From Coprinopsis marcescibilis (Eukaryota; Basidiomycota; Agaricomycetes; Agaricales; Psathyrellaceae), in assembly GCA_004369085.1 (NCBI GenBank), contig ML210164.1:149675-213674 (forward strand): DNA of 64,000 nucleotides, in the 5' to 3' direction. The position numbers and the translations under genes were made by a program. The notes beneath the pieces were generated by a model, which saw only the letters and a program-made list of their open reading frames with translations, did not search any database and was not told where the DNA came from. Positions 24,441-35,512 of the stretch are shown here, one piece after another (within the stretch, counting starts at the first letter, position 1; each line of letters begins with the position of its first letter).

Positions 24441-25240
24441 ATGGTACTGTCCTTCCTTCACCACCATCACCAGCGATCGCTAACCATAATACCAGTCAGT
24501 TACCTTCCACACAAACCACGGCGATCTCAAGGTTAGTCCCAGTGCGCTCTCCCCGGAGTACATCACTATATAACTCTATATTCCTATTAGATCGAGGTCT
24601 TTTGCGAGGCAGTGCCTAGAACCGCAGAGGTATGCATGTTCAGTCTTTGATATGTGCCTTCTCCTGTCTAACAGCATCCGCACAAAGAATTTTCTCGCCC
24701 TCTGCGCATCCGGCTACTACAATGGAAACATTTTCCACAGGAATATAAAGGGATTCATTGCTCAGACCGGGGATCCTACGGGGACAGGCAAAAATGGCCA
24801 GAGCATCTGGGACGTACCCTTCGAGGATGAAATTAGGTCCACTCTGAAAGTCAGTTTGATCCCCTCTAGTCCTTTCTCGCTTCGATAATAGTTCTAATGA
24901 TCCGCATCTGCCTTTTTACTAGTTCAATGCCCGAGGGGTCGTTGCAATGGCCAATTCTGGACGCGATAGTAATAAGTCGCAGTTTTTCATTACCTACGCC
25001 AAGCAACCCCATCTCGACGGCAACAACACAATATTTGGCAAGGTCATCGATGGCCTCGACACCCTTGATTCAATGGAACGGGTACCGGTCAACAACAAGA
25101 ATAGACCTCTCCAAGAAATCAAGGTTTCAAGTGTACGTCCACTTTATGCACTTGTCTGTCTATGCGAGATGTTGACTTCGGCAAAGGTAACCATTCATGC
25201 GAACCCAATAGCCGACGCTGTCCTCGCAGGCAGGCGGTAG
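24441..25240 (+). CDS. Peptidyl-prolyl cis-trans isomerase, PPIL3-type cyclophilin
   Basis: Single-domain cyclophilin of the PPIL3/Cyp10 group; the human member is a spliceosome-associated isomerase. The first exon is only the start codon ATG (24441-24443). Following exons give [25 protein letters not shown] and [20 protein letters not shown]. Catalytic and binding residues are present: [40 protein letters not shown] and [18 protein letters not shown]. The end is [17 protein letters not shown]. Three acceptors were chosen to keep family residues, including AAAG before NFLAL. Length (about 165 residues) fits the family. I see no transit peptide or extra domain. Confidence 0.9.
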
Positions 25241-25581
25241 TTTCGCACCTTTCGTTCAGCTGGCTTTTTCTCTTCTGAAGGTGGATCGACTGCAGTGACA
25301 CCAAGACACCTTGTCACCATCAACTGGACAAAATCATTCTTGAGAATCCTTGTCCGAAACGCCCATTGTACTGTTCCATTGGCAATATGCCGATTCTTGA
25401 TGTAATTGCTCCCAATTATTCAATCCCGAGCGCGCGCATCTTACACTGCTGGAAGAGCTGTATTCATCCACATCAGCCCTTCTGATCGGATACACGTTGT
25501 TCAATACCGCACTTGCCACTTTTTCTCGATTACAACTGGATCCACAGAAATAAAAATACACTGTCCATTGTTGTTCTTTGT

Positions 25582-26998
25582 TCATCGTTTAATAAACCCA
25601 ACCAACTCCTTCTGCAGCTCCTTCTGCCGCCTCGTCTTCTCTAGATCTTCAACGCTCCTCAAATCATGCACAATGTCCCGAGTCTTTCCAAAGTAAACCT
25701 GTCACAAAAATCAAATCAGTAAAATCCCCAGCGCGTACATGAAACGCCCGAACCTCTTGAAGCAACCCCCTCATCTTGATCTCCATTTCCTCAATCATCT
25801 TACCCGTGTTAGTTATGTGCGAAGACGCATCCTGGATGGGCCAATCTTGCTCCGTCTGTGACAACAAATCATGATGAGAAACGACAAATTCTACAACAGC
25901 ATAATGCATTCCCAAAGCACACGCACCTGCCTCGTCATGCTCCCGCTCAAAGTGACCTCCCCATCAGTCCTGAGCCCTTCAGGATTCTTCTTCTCGCTGC
26001 CACTGACCACAGGTTCGGTCCCTCTCCGAGTAATAAGCTGTAGCATAACCGTCGATGTCAACTTGTAATGCGCCTGACGTCCCCGTTCAGCAGTTTCGAA
26101 AACATGTATCGAATCCCAAGATCCCGATGGTTCTTGCGCTGTTGCCGGTGTCATTGCTGAATAAGACTTGTTAGCGCCTGCATAGCTACATGACAGAGAA
26201 GATGGATGAGGTGACTGGATGAGGTGACTGGACACAGGACCTCTGCTGCTGCGGCAGTCCAACAGTCACGACCGCACATGATAGCTGTTGAGAATGTTCT
26301 CGATGCCTCGTCCTCGCAACCAAAAACAAATCCTCATCCAACCAACAGCCCAAGACCGCGTAAATCACTCACTCTTCTTAAACAGCACCACGCCCGCAAA
26401 CCCTCCATCTTCCAGGTCCCATAGATACACAGACGATGCTCCGCCCTCAAAGTAGAGCTCGCGGTAGGTATCAAACGCCTCGTTGGCTGCGATCTCAAGT
26501 TTGCGCAGTTTAGCGGATGGAACGGTGCCGTCCTCGATGTATGGGTCGTATTCATTGGACCAAGGCGACCTGTAAATATGTCAGCAATGTGTTATGGAAG
26601 AAGCTGTGTTGGCAGCAGCGGTTGCATGTCGTGCAACAATCTGGGAGGCTGCAAAGTAGCACACTCTGCAGCTACGATCCTCCTTGGTAAGAGAGGAGTT
26701 CCTTCACTCCAACATCGGCTGTAGATAAGCCTCAACCCAACCCAACCACAACTCTCAACTCACTCTCAGAATTGACCAGAACTCACCTATAACTCTCTCC
26801 ATCGCGATTATAATCACACGCCAGGTACTCCTTGCCTGTCGCCTTGTCGAGCAAGACCCTCAAGGGCTGATCAACGCTGCCGAGCAGGTCATCAGCGTAA
26901 TCCGGGCACAGATCGACGAGCGTCGCGACGTTTTCCTCCGTCCGTGTTGGAGGGAGCCGACGCATCAGGTCGAGCATCGAGTCGACAAGGTCAGCCAT
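25582..26998 (-). CDS. CAP2: F-actin-capping protein subunit beta
   Basis: Beta subunit of the heterodimeric capping protein that binds barbed ends of actin filaments. ATG 26998 gives [20 protein letters not shown] and [90 protein letters not shown] and [13 protein letters not shown] follow, all hallmark blocks. The C-terminal actin-binding tentacle is [20 protein letters not shown], then TRDIVHDLR and a charged helix ending VGFIKR at 25582. Five or six exons; the reading frame is continuous across all chosen splice sites. No anomaly. Confidence 0.93.
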
Positions 26999-27318
26999 TA
27001 TGGTCTTGCTACTGGTTGCGATGTGTGTGCAGTTGGGTTTGGGTGGTGGGTGTTAGTACTTCAGTAGTGGTAAAGTCTCGAGAATGGGTGGACGGTGACG
27101 GTGGTCGTCGGAATCAATGCAAGGCTCGAGCGTCGCTCGCCAAGCTCAGGCGCTGCGATCAATCACCCCTATCCGCGCATCATGCCAGACACATATGTCC
27201 AATTGAACCTCAAAGACTCGCGGTATCTACTATCGTGTGTGTATAGTACAGGAGATAAGTAACGCAAAGCCTGTATCACATCTTCCATCGTGTATAACAA
27301 AGATGTGACCAGGACCTA
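26999..27318. other. Short spacer upstream of the capping protein gene
   Basis: Promoter region of the capping protein beta gene plus the 3' flank of the DUF7918-like gene, which is also on the minus strand. No gene or distinctive motif is seen. Confidence 0.45.
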
Positions 27319-28439
27319 CTAACCCCACTTCTTCTTCTTCTTCAGCAATCTCGATCTACTCGACCTTTTTTCTTCCTCCATCTCGTGTCCGCTCCGGCCC
27401 CACGAATCACTAGAAACGGTCTTAAGCCAGTCCGGCGTCGGTGGGATTCGCACAGGGATCGACATTGGAAGAGATGGTACCAAGTCTCCGGAATACATGG
27501 ATCGCAACACCTCTGATAAATAAAGTGGAAGACGCTGATTAGAATCTGAGAAAACAGAAGAGATTTATGTCCATGACAACCCACCTGCTGGTCTGTATCG
27601 GAAGATGAAGGTGGCGATATCCCTAACCCTATGATATCGTTGTCGGTACGAGCAAGCCGCCGTATCTTTATTTTCTCCTAGCCTGAAAATAAACTCGAGT
27701 AAACATCGAGTGCACTTAATGGAAGCAGAAAAGTGTAGAACGCACCGCACAACATGCTCGGAGCCATTTATTTGCGCCTCAAACGCATTGGCGGCTTGCC
27801 CTGGCAGCCACCCTGGTACAGCTGTCCTCATCTCAACCGCCCTCGACTTATCTCGGGAGGCAAGCTCAGAGACAATGACCGTGATCATTCCAAGCTTGTC
27901 ACCTCCCAAATTAGTCACCGGCGTTTGACGAGCGGCCTCGTTGCCTGAGGGCACGGAACAGCGATCTATGTAAACATACATGGGTAAATTCACTCGATCC
28001 ACGGGAAATTCACGGGAGATGGGATACCGCATAAGAAGGCTTACCGGAGATGCTGGAATGTTTCTCAAAAATAAATGGTCGTTCGGTAGCGAGCGAGGTT
28101 TGGACCCCGGTTTGTTTGTGGGTGTCAATGCGGATGCCATTGCCCGGTTTCTTCAGGAAAGGGTAGAGGTGGGTGCCTTTGATGTTCATCCCGTCGATGA
28201 CCAGCCTCGTGCCTGTGTCACTGCCACGGTCAAGGTTTCTCCAACATACAGCAAACGCCTAGTCAAGTTTAGTTAGTGATAAGATTAGGAACAGCCGCAA
28301 GTGATGTCCGAACCTTTCCCTCCTCGGAGGGAATCCAGCATTCTGCTGTACGCTTATCTGGATTGTATGAGAAATGCTGCTGAAGCTCCCGTCCGTCAAC
28401 TTCGACCCAAGTTGAGATGTCTCGTATTCTTAGAGGCAT
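27319..28439 (-). CDS. DUF7918-like basidiomycete protein, copy 1
   Basis: Belongs, by pattern, to a basidiomycete-specific family of unknown function (DUF7918). The start MPLRIRDISTWVEVDGRELQ is followed by AECWIPSEEGK, the family signature. A second ATG five codons upstream (28454) is possible. After an intron come FAVCWRNLDRGSDTGTRLVI and DGMNIKGTHLYPF, then RPFIFEKHSSISG. The next exon reads LGGDKLGMITVIVSELASRD, and later RDIATFIFRYRPA. The C-terminal exon has SIPVRIPPTPDWLKTV and a lysine-rich end (LLKKKKKWG). About five exons. It lies head-to-head with a second, divergent copy at 29246. Structure and function are unknown. Confidence 0.72.
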
Positions 28440-29245
28440 GGTGGTATGTGGCAAATGGAGGAGTTTTTGCGGAGACCTTATAACCCAGGAGAGATTGGGT
28501 CATGGTGGAGCAGATTGGCCAGGATCCACAAGTAGCTCCCATGGAGAAGAAAGCGGTGTTTGCTGATAATATGCATATATTTCAGTAGGTACAGAGCCTC
28601 AGGCCTCATTATTGACCTAGTTAAAGAGAACAGTCAGCATCTGGTACTTCGAATGAACGGCCTTTCCGATCTTTCACTAACAAGCTTGCCATGTTACCCA
28701 CTCGGCCTTCTGTTCGTTAAGACTACTCTGGCACTAGATACGTACCATTCCGAGCTACTGAGTTCCTCTACCGAGGGCACCATGTTAAGCAACCAAGCCA
28801 GTCGCCGCCGTTTCAAGAATCGTTATTCCCGCTTCTATTCTTCACGTTCAAGTTTTCCGCCGCTCAACGGTATCCCTTGGCTGACTTTGTGTTTCCAGAC
28901 TTTATCGGCAGTGCCTAGAGTAGTTGTTAGACACATACAAAAGGCACAGAGAGTTCATTCGAGGTCGTTTGACTTGAAGAGGCCTTCATTAGCTGGAGGA
29001 TGCGAGTCGCTGTAAGACCGTATTATCGCTGGAGATGACGGCGCTTCCGGCATGCCCGGCGCGATGATCTCGTGACCGTTTCCCCGCGCCTCCGTAATAC
29101 TAAAAAGGTCCCGGTTCGGGGGCAATAATTAGAGTGCCATCAAATCGAGACACGACTCGTCGAGTTTACAGTCCTTGGCGTCGAATGGTTGCTTCTTCAC
29201 AGCAAGCTCTTACTTCACTCAACCTCCAAGCTCACAGCGCCCAGG
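28440..29245. other. Divergent intergenic region between the two DUF7918-like genes
   Basis: Contains the promoters of both copies. A 151-codon open frame on + (28560-29015) has no recognisable motif and is not called. A CTAAAAAGG stretch near 29100 could be the core promoter for the + strand copy. Confidence 0.45.
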
Positions 29246-30637
29246 ATGATTCCGCGTTTTCTGAAGTTTGATTTTGGTATCGAGCTGGGGGGGAAGAGGG
29301 CGGAGGAGTACGGCGAGATACACGACACAAACGTTAATTCTGCGACGTGCTGGATTCCAAGCGAGCCGGACAAGGTGGGTTTGGCTTCTCGCGATCGCTC
29401 GACGGTACGGTTAAAGGCAACTTTGAACTCTCTCTATGGTCCTCTAGGAATTTCAAATCGTAATCAAGCCATTAGTGGGACGCAATAAACACTACAGGTT
29501 CTCGGTCAGCGTCGATGGCCAAGGCATCAGCCCCATTGGACGCCTACTCGACAAGAACGATCGGCGAACAGCTGTGAATCTCTGTCGGGAAGCTGTACAT
29601 ATTGACGACGAGACCAAGTGTTACAAGACGTACAAATTCTCCAACATCATCCTGACCGGTGAGTGGCCACGCGGTCAGCTCGAGTTGAAAACCTCATTTG
29701 TTGGCAATCAGACGATGACGACTTTTTGGACATATCCAGCCCAAATCTTGGAGATATCACCATCACTATCTACAGCGTAGACAACTATGGCAGGGAGAAG
29801 AAACAGCAGGAATCCAGCCGAGGCAGCGCTGTGACGGCTGCCTCTGGTTCGACTTCAAAACTTAAAACTGCGGGCCAGCCAGAGACAACGACGCTGCACG
29901 AGAGAAGCAAAAAGGGAATGAGCCATTGCATAGGGTGCGTTCCAGCTCCAGTACACCGACTGTTTCCGTTTTCTGAATACATTTAATATCCTAGGTACAA
30001 CCTCAGTGAAGCAATCAAGAAACCGAAACCGGAGCCATCTGGATCTGGATCTGGATCTGCCACTGGCACTGCGAGCACTCCTGACTCCGCTGCCGTCAGG
30101 AATACGATCACCCGTTGGGTGTCTAAAGGGAAGGTCAAGGTCGGGACCGTCACCTTCAAGTACAGATCCAGAGGTCAGTACCGTGTGCTCTGTTAACATG
30201 CGACGCATATCTAACCAAAGAGAAAAAAGACATGTTACTCGCAAACGGCATCATGTCGACTGTTCCACAGCAACAGATTGCTCCATCAAAGAGGGAACTG
30301 GTCGAAGACGATGACGTCCTAGGTGCGTGCATGCTGCTTCGCGGGCCCTTTAGTGCGAGCTTACTCAGTCCCTAAAAGAGGTATCTACGAGCCCTGCACC
30401 TGCCACTGCCCTTGCTGGTGCTGCGAAGAATAAGCTGAATGTGGCAGCGAAATCCATCCAGGTAAGTACTTCATCGTGGTGGAAGATAGTGATCTGTGCT
30501 AAGCTTGAAATGAGCAGGCGCAGTCAAGAGCAGCTCGTGCAGAGAAGCGCGCAAGGACATCAGAAGCGAATACTCCCGAAGTTCGCAGTTCCAAGCGGCC
30601 GAAGAAAGAGGTCATCGAGGCTGGCGACAACAATTAA
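29246..30637 (+). CDS. DUF7918-like basidiomycete protein, copy 2
   Basis: Paralog of the divergent gene at 28439. ATG 29246 gives MIPRFLKFDFGIELGGKRAE, then ATCWIPSEPDK and, across an intron, EFQIVIKPLVGRNKHYRFSV. DGQGISPIGRLLDK and YKTYKFSNIILTDDDDFLD follow (the acidic DDDD is joined over an intron), then ISSPNLGDITITIYSVDNYG. A low-complexity linker has Gly-Ser repeats (about 30036-30058), then TITRWVSKGKVKVGTVTFKY. The C-terminus is Lys/Arg-rich (RAARAEKRARTS, SSKRPKKE), resembling a nuclear localisation signal, and ends at 30637. The family core is shared with copy 1, but the tails differ. A 68-nt tandem duplication overlaps the stop codon. Confidence 0.75.
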
Positions 30638-30734
30638 TTTCGTCAAGTTTCGTTTACCCAGTAACGAGCAACAAAGAGGTCATCGAGGCCAGTACCGGCA
30701 ATTAATCCCGCCAAATATCCAGTAAGGAGCAATC
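30605..30734 (+). repeat. Degenerate tandem duplication spanning the end of the DUF7918-like gene
   Basis: The motif AAAGAGGTCATCGAGGC occurs at 30605 and again at 30673, a period of 68 nt. Both copies then contain CAATTAAT and, further on, CCAGTAA(C/G)GAGCAA. The first copy includes the stop codon TAA (30635-30637); the second lies in the 3' UTR. Confidence 0.7.
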
Positions 30735-31720
30735 AACAGTCTCTACTTACTTACCTAGGCTCGACTTTCTTGGCCCTTCTGCCTTTCATCCCAAACGAAT
30801 GATAGAAAGCTGTATTCTACGCACATTGCACATACCACAACCCGATAGCGGAGCTTTTGACATTTTCCCTGCCATGGTACTTATCATGGTGATTATGGAC
30901 TATACCTACACTTCGTTCTAATTGACATATGCTTTTTGTGTGCGCTCCGGCGCTTAATTACGTCTGGCACTACCCAAGGCCGCGTCTTTTCGCACTGCTT
31001 CATGGAAGGCCTCGAGATATCAGTAAACCATGGACTGCACTCTTCGAAGTGTGATCTTGGGCAGCAGTAAATCGACGGATACGGGACTAATCGTCGATAA
31101 TCCCCAGTAGAATTTTGTCCGCAGACCACTGGAGCGTTGTACGCGGGTCCTTGCCAAAAGTGGATGATGAAGAGAACGACACCTCAAGGATCCAAATTCA
31201 GAAGTGAGCGATTGTCAAGAATATTGAAGTATGTGTTAGCCTGTGGTCGTCGCCGGAAAGGAAAGACCTACTGGGTTTCTGTCAACGTTTGTCGAATCCA
31301 AGGTCAATATCTGTGATCATGCTAACTTCTGAGATTGACGTCATCTGGAATTTTCCTCCAGAGTTCATACACAAGACACTTGTTAACACCACAGCGCCCA
31401 TATTGTTGAATTGTTGCTGGATAAATAAGCATCAAAGAAAGGGAAAGCCTACACATTCGATACGCCTTCAAGGTTATTACTCCACAGTGGCAATGTTGTG
31501 AGGAAGTGCCCCATATCCTATTGATGCTCAAACATGTAGTCTGTAGAGCAACTCCACAGCGGGTTTCAGGCCGCAGCCGCGTCAGCGGTCAGCTTCAGGC
31601 GTTAAAGTGAAATTCTATTTTTACATTACACAGCCTCGAATTGGGTTTTGACAAGGATCGGTCTTGTTGCGACTTTTTAGTAAATAAAAGCTTCCTACGG
31701 TTTCCTCAGCAACCACGACC
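30638..31720. other. Intergenic region upstream of the CorA-like pair
   Basis: No gene is supported. Short open frames show no motif. The final ~60 bp hold an A/T-rich GTAAATAAAAG stretch likely to be part of the promoter of the gene at 31721. Confidence 0.5.
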
Positions 31721-34582
31721 ATGCTGCCTCCTAAAACCTCATTTTCAGAAGACCAGGTGGCCCACCCGTCTTCCACCTGGGATTATCAGTACCCAGACAC
31801 CGACCTGCGGTCCGTTGTCAACGACCAAGCATCGCAGGTGTACTCCGGGCCTTGGCACCATTCAGAGCTCGACGCTCAATCCTTTATACGTTCTCGAGAA
31901 GCCCGCAGGGCATTAACCTGGGAGTTTCAGTCCCCAGAGGTCGACAGGAGGCCCTTTGTGAACGATCAAGAGACGACGCCTACTTGGGATCTGCAGTACC
32001 CCGAGATCGACACGCGATCCTTTGCATTCGACGAAGACGGAAAATTTAAACACAAATTTGGCCGCTCTTCCTTGGAAAAGCTGGTAGACACGTCAATTGA
32101 CGTGTTAACTATCCAGTTTCCAACGGAACATATAACAGATGGTCAAAACGAGCGGCAGTATGTATCATCTTTCAGACCTGGTCTTAATCACGAGGAGATT
32201 GTGGCGTATTTCAAGGCAAGTACGCGTTGAAGTTGTTTAGCCATTAGGCCCTCACTAATGTATATCGCATTTACGATGAACAGTCTACGCCGACCGCTTC
32301 CCTCCAAGTCATGTACGTTCCTACGCTTCGCAGGGCTGATCGATGATCGTTAATCCATGCATACGTGTAACTCCGTCTTATCTTAGATTTTTGAACGATA
32401 TCCCTTCGCCAGTTCACAGCAAACATTTTCCGGAGCTTCGAGAGCCCCCCGCGGCGCTGGGCCCCGACACGGCTGAATACCTCGTCAAGGAGCTCGGGGT
32501 CTCCCCAATATTTATATCCGCCATCGCAGTTAATCCAGACCCACATGTTTTCCGTATCTTAGGAAACGCATGCTTCCAGGGGCGAAATCAGCATGAAAAG
32601 ACCCAGATTGGTGAGTGAAGAGTAGTATTAGGCAACCAGGCTCACTCGATGACCATGACCTTCGTGTAATATTAGATGGACTTTATAGATTGTCCCAAGG
32701 CTTGAACACGCGCAAGCTCGGCTGCAATGTCTGGTTCTCTCATACTTTGGGAAGCGAAGGAACGTCAACGTACATTATAACCGGGTGCCCAGGTCAAGTT
32801 AAACACAACATCTTGTGTACCGCCGAAAAGCCTAGTAATTCGCCACTCAAACTGCTCAGACCGTTGACGGTGGATGCTTTTCTAGCAGAGGCCTTGGTCG
32901 ATGAGTATAGTAAAGAGTTCCTGCGTCTTCGAGCCAGACTTGTCTACTTTGTGCGTAACCACTGTGTTCTCATACACGGCAAACTCAAATACTTATTATT
33001 CACACAGGAACACGAAAATATGGCAGAGGGCACCGCTGATGTTGGAATGAAGCGAAGCTTTGACACCAACAGAACTGTCAAGGATCTCCATATCCTTTCA
33101 CAACATTTCCACATTCAGAAAGAATATCTTACGGAGCTAATTGAACGACTTGGGTATCTGAGGCGATTGCACAACACAGTCACGCAACCTGATTCCTCCG
33201 ACCAACCGGCAGCCTTACCAAGCAATGCTCTCGACTTCGCGTCCACTTCAACGGCTCACTCCTTCGACTACATGTTATCCAATGTCAAGGCTAAGAAAGG
33301 GTGGACGCAAAACTATATTGACCGAACATCTATCCTAATCAACATGCTTTTCAACTTCTCGAACCAGCGGGATAACCAGACCAATCTCCGGGTTGCAGAT
33401 TATACCAGGAAAATTGCAATTGCAACGCAGAGGGACAGCTCCTCGATGATTGCGTAGGTGTTCTCCATTTTGTCTGCGGAGGGAAGACTAAAGAGTGAAT
33501 CGTACTGACACTAGTGTTACAGAATGGCCGCTGTCACCATGTTCTTCCTTCCTGGAGCGTTTGTTTCCGTTCGTTCCCCACCTTTTGCTCACACGATACA
33601 TTTGGCTGATTCCGTCAAACTTTGCACCTACATCCTCCAGGCTATCTTCAGCATGGTCTTCTTTGAAACCAACAGCGGAAACAACGGAACTTTCTCCATT
33701 CAAATGTCTCCGCAACTATGGATCTTTTTTGTGATAACCGTCCCCTTGACCATAGCCGTTTTTGTGCTTTGGTACCTCCTTCGCAGTCATATACATCTCA
33801 AGAACCTCAGCGCATTCAACAGCGGAGAAAATGACGCTAAAGCTCTGGATGGGAATTTCCTTGAACCTCTCAAGCCGTACACCATTCCCACTGCGAGAGG
33901 CGCAGAGATAAAGATCGCACGGTATTCTCAGGCATACGAAGTTGACTCCTTCATAGGAGCAGAAGACTCGTATATCGCCCCCCGTCCACCCTCACCACCA
34001 AAGCGATTCCAATACATCCCGAGGAACTTGAAGCTGAAATTCACTGGTCTGACCACAAGTGACAATCTCGAAACGGCTGTTACCAATGCCCCACATGACC
34101 ACAGGTTGCAGCTCTCACCAATTAAAGCAACCTCGCCTCTAACCTCACCGGCATTTCCCCTCAAATCGCCCCATTCCTTTCCGCTAAACCCTATGGGACA
34201 GAGCCTGTCGGTCAACGGAAGCGTTGGCAGCGTCCTCCCTTCCGAATTTAGTCCCCAACGCATCCCCCAGAGAGGAACATCGTCCCGTTTGACGGGGAAT
34301 ACCATTGCGGAGAGTGAGGACCACAAGGCTGAGGCCAAGGTTAATACAAACCAACCTCACCGCCATTTCGTGAGCACCTCGGAAATGCCCCCACATTTGT
34401 ACGACAGCACTTTACGGGATAGCTGGGTAGATGCTACAGGTCTACAAATGTCTTCTGACAATCGTATTCCTACGGGTGGGCAGGGGTTGGAGCGGATTTC
34501 CTCTGACACACGCGGATACCATGTCAGGGACGAGGCCACTGGATGGGGGTTGCTCAGGCCCGGGCTGCAGGTGTATGGTTAG
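31721..34582 (+). CDS. CorA-like membrane protein with N-terminal repeats, copy 1
   Basis: Predicted membrane protein of the fungal CorA-like group. A long cytosolic N-terminal region begins MLPPKTSFSEDQVAH and contains four related segments of the WDLQYPEIDTRSF type. The globular part has GLNHEEIVAYF, EPPAALGPDTAEYLVKELGV, FWFSHTL-like NVWFSHTLGSEGTSTYII and LRPLTVDAFLAEAL. The helical stalk reads RTSILINMLFNFSNQRDNQT, RVADYTRKIAIATQRDSSSM. Two C-terminal transmembrane helices follow: AAVTMFFLPGAFVSAIFSMV (joined over an intron) and FFVITVPLTIAVFVLWYLL. The pore-loop GMN of bona fide Mg2+ channels is not seen; FFETNSG stands at that place. A Pro/Ser-rich tail of about 270 residues ends at 34582. 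Transport activity is not established. Confidence 0.8.
31770..32035 (+). repeat. Four imperfect coding repeats in CorA-like copy 1
   Basis: Segments beginning WDYQYPDTDLRSVVNDQ (about 31779), WHHSELDAQSFIRSR (31854), WEFQSPEVDRRPFVNDQ (31920) and WDLQYPEIDTRSFAFDE (31985) share the pattern W-x-x-(Q/S)-x-P/L-(E/D)-x-D-x-(R/Q)-(S/P)-F/V. The tandem paralog at 35513 has only one such unit, WDLQYPEIDTRSFVFDG. Confidence 0.75.
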
Positions 34583-35512
34583 ATTAGACCAGCGGTTATT
34601 CTGACCGTGTAATAACTGTTGGTTCAACTTGGCCACAGCATTCGTGACACTCCTAAGCAGCCTTTAAGCTTTAAGCTTCAACATATTTGGCCTTACGACT
34701 CAATAGTATCGGTATTAAATTTTAATGAGCAGAAATTGCGGCTTGGTTTTTCATGAATATCGCTGAAGGTAGATTACTGCGTAAACATAACCTGCCATCA
34801 CATTCAAGTCCCACTATGCTTTTCACCAATCGTGTTCAGGGGGGATCCACTGGGATCCACTGGCTTGAAATTTGACGCGAAATATGACAACTTGAAGATC
34901 TTCGATTCATCACCAAGATCATGATCGCAAATGTCTCCGGGTCAACAACGACGGCCAGATACCGAAGTCTTTATCTTTCTCTCCTACCAGTACGCTAAAA
35001 GCGCATGCCTCAATCATGGCTCAAGTGCTCAAGACTGGCTGCTGTCTTTGCGCTAGGGTCACATCGTCGGTATGCCGTTTCCCGGCGAGCCCCAAGTCGG
35101 CGCTTGGGGATGCCCCGGCAACTTGTCAATCGACTCATCCGAATACGCTGCAAAGGGCTGCTGCTTAAGACATTTCTGGCCGCCCTTGAGAGCCTCGCAT
35201 GCACGACATGGCTCTGACTCACATTCGACAACGATCATCGGCCCAAGGAATGGGTCTATGCACTTGCAGTGGTATGCGGCCAAATTCGACAGCACGTCAA
35301 ACCTCGTCAAACATCCTATTGAAGCTTAAATGCTGTGATTCAGCACAGCAGGTCCAGGCGCCACAGCGAGGCGAGCCTTGCGTTGAAGGTGAGGAGCCCA
35401 TTACAGCTATTTCTGCATGCTACAGCCTCCCTTGCTGGAACTGTACTTAGCAGGAGACGTTGGCTGAGAACTACTAACAGCTTTCCAACACTTTCCTCGT
35501 TAACCTCGACCC
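34583..35512. other. Spacer between the two CorA-like genes
   Basis: No gene is supported. Several overlapping short frames at 35005-35660 on both strands lack motifs. Nothing resembling the repeats or body of the flanking genes is visible, so the duplication does not appear to include this spacer. Confidence 0.5.

Noticed and set aside
28560..29015. 151-codon plus-strand frame between the DUF7918-like genes
   Set aside because: No recognisable motif; it sits in the divergent promoter region.
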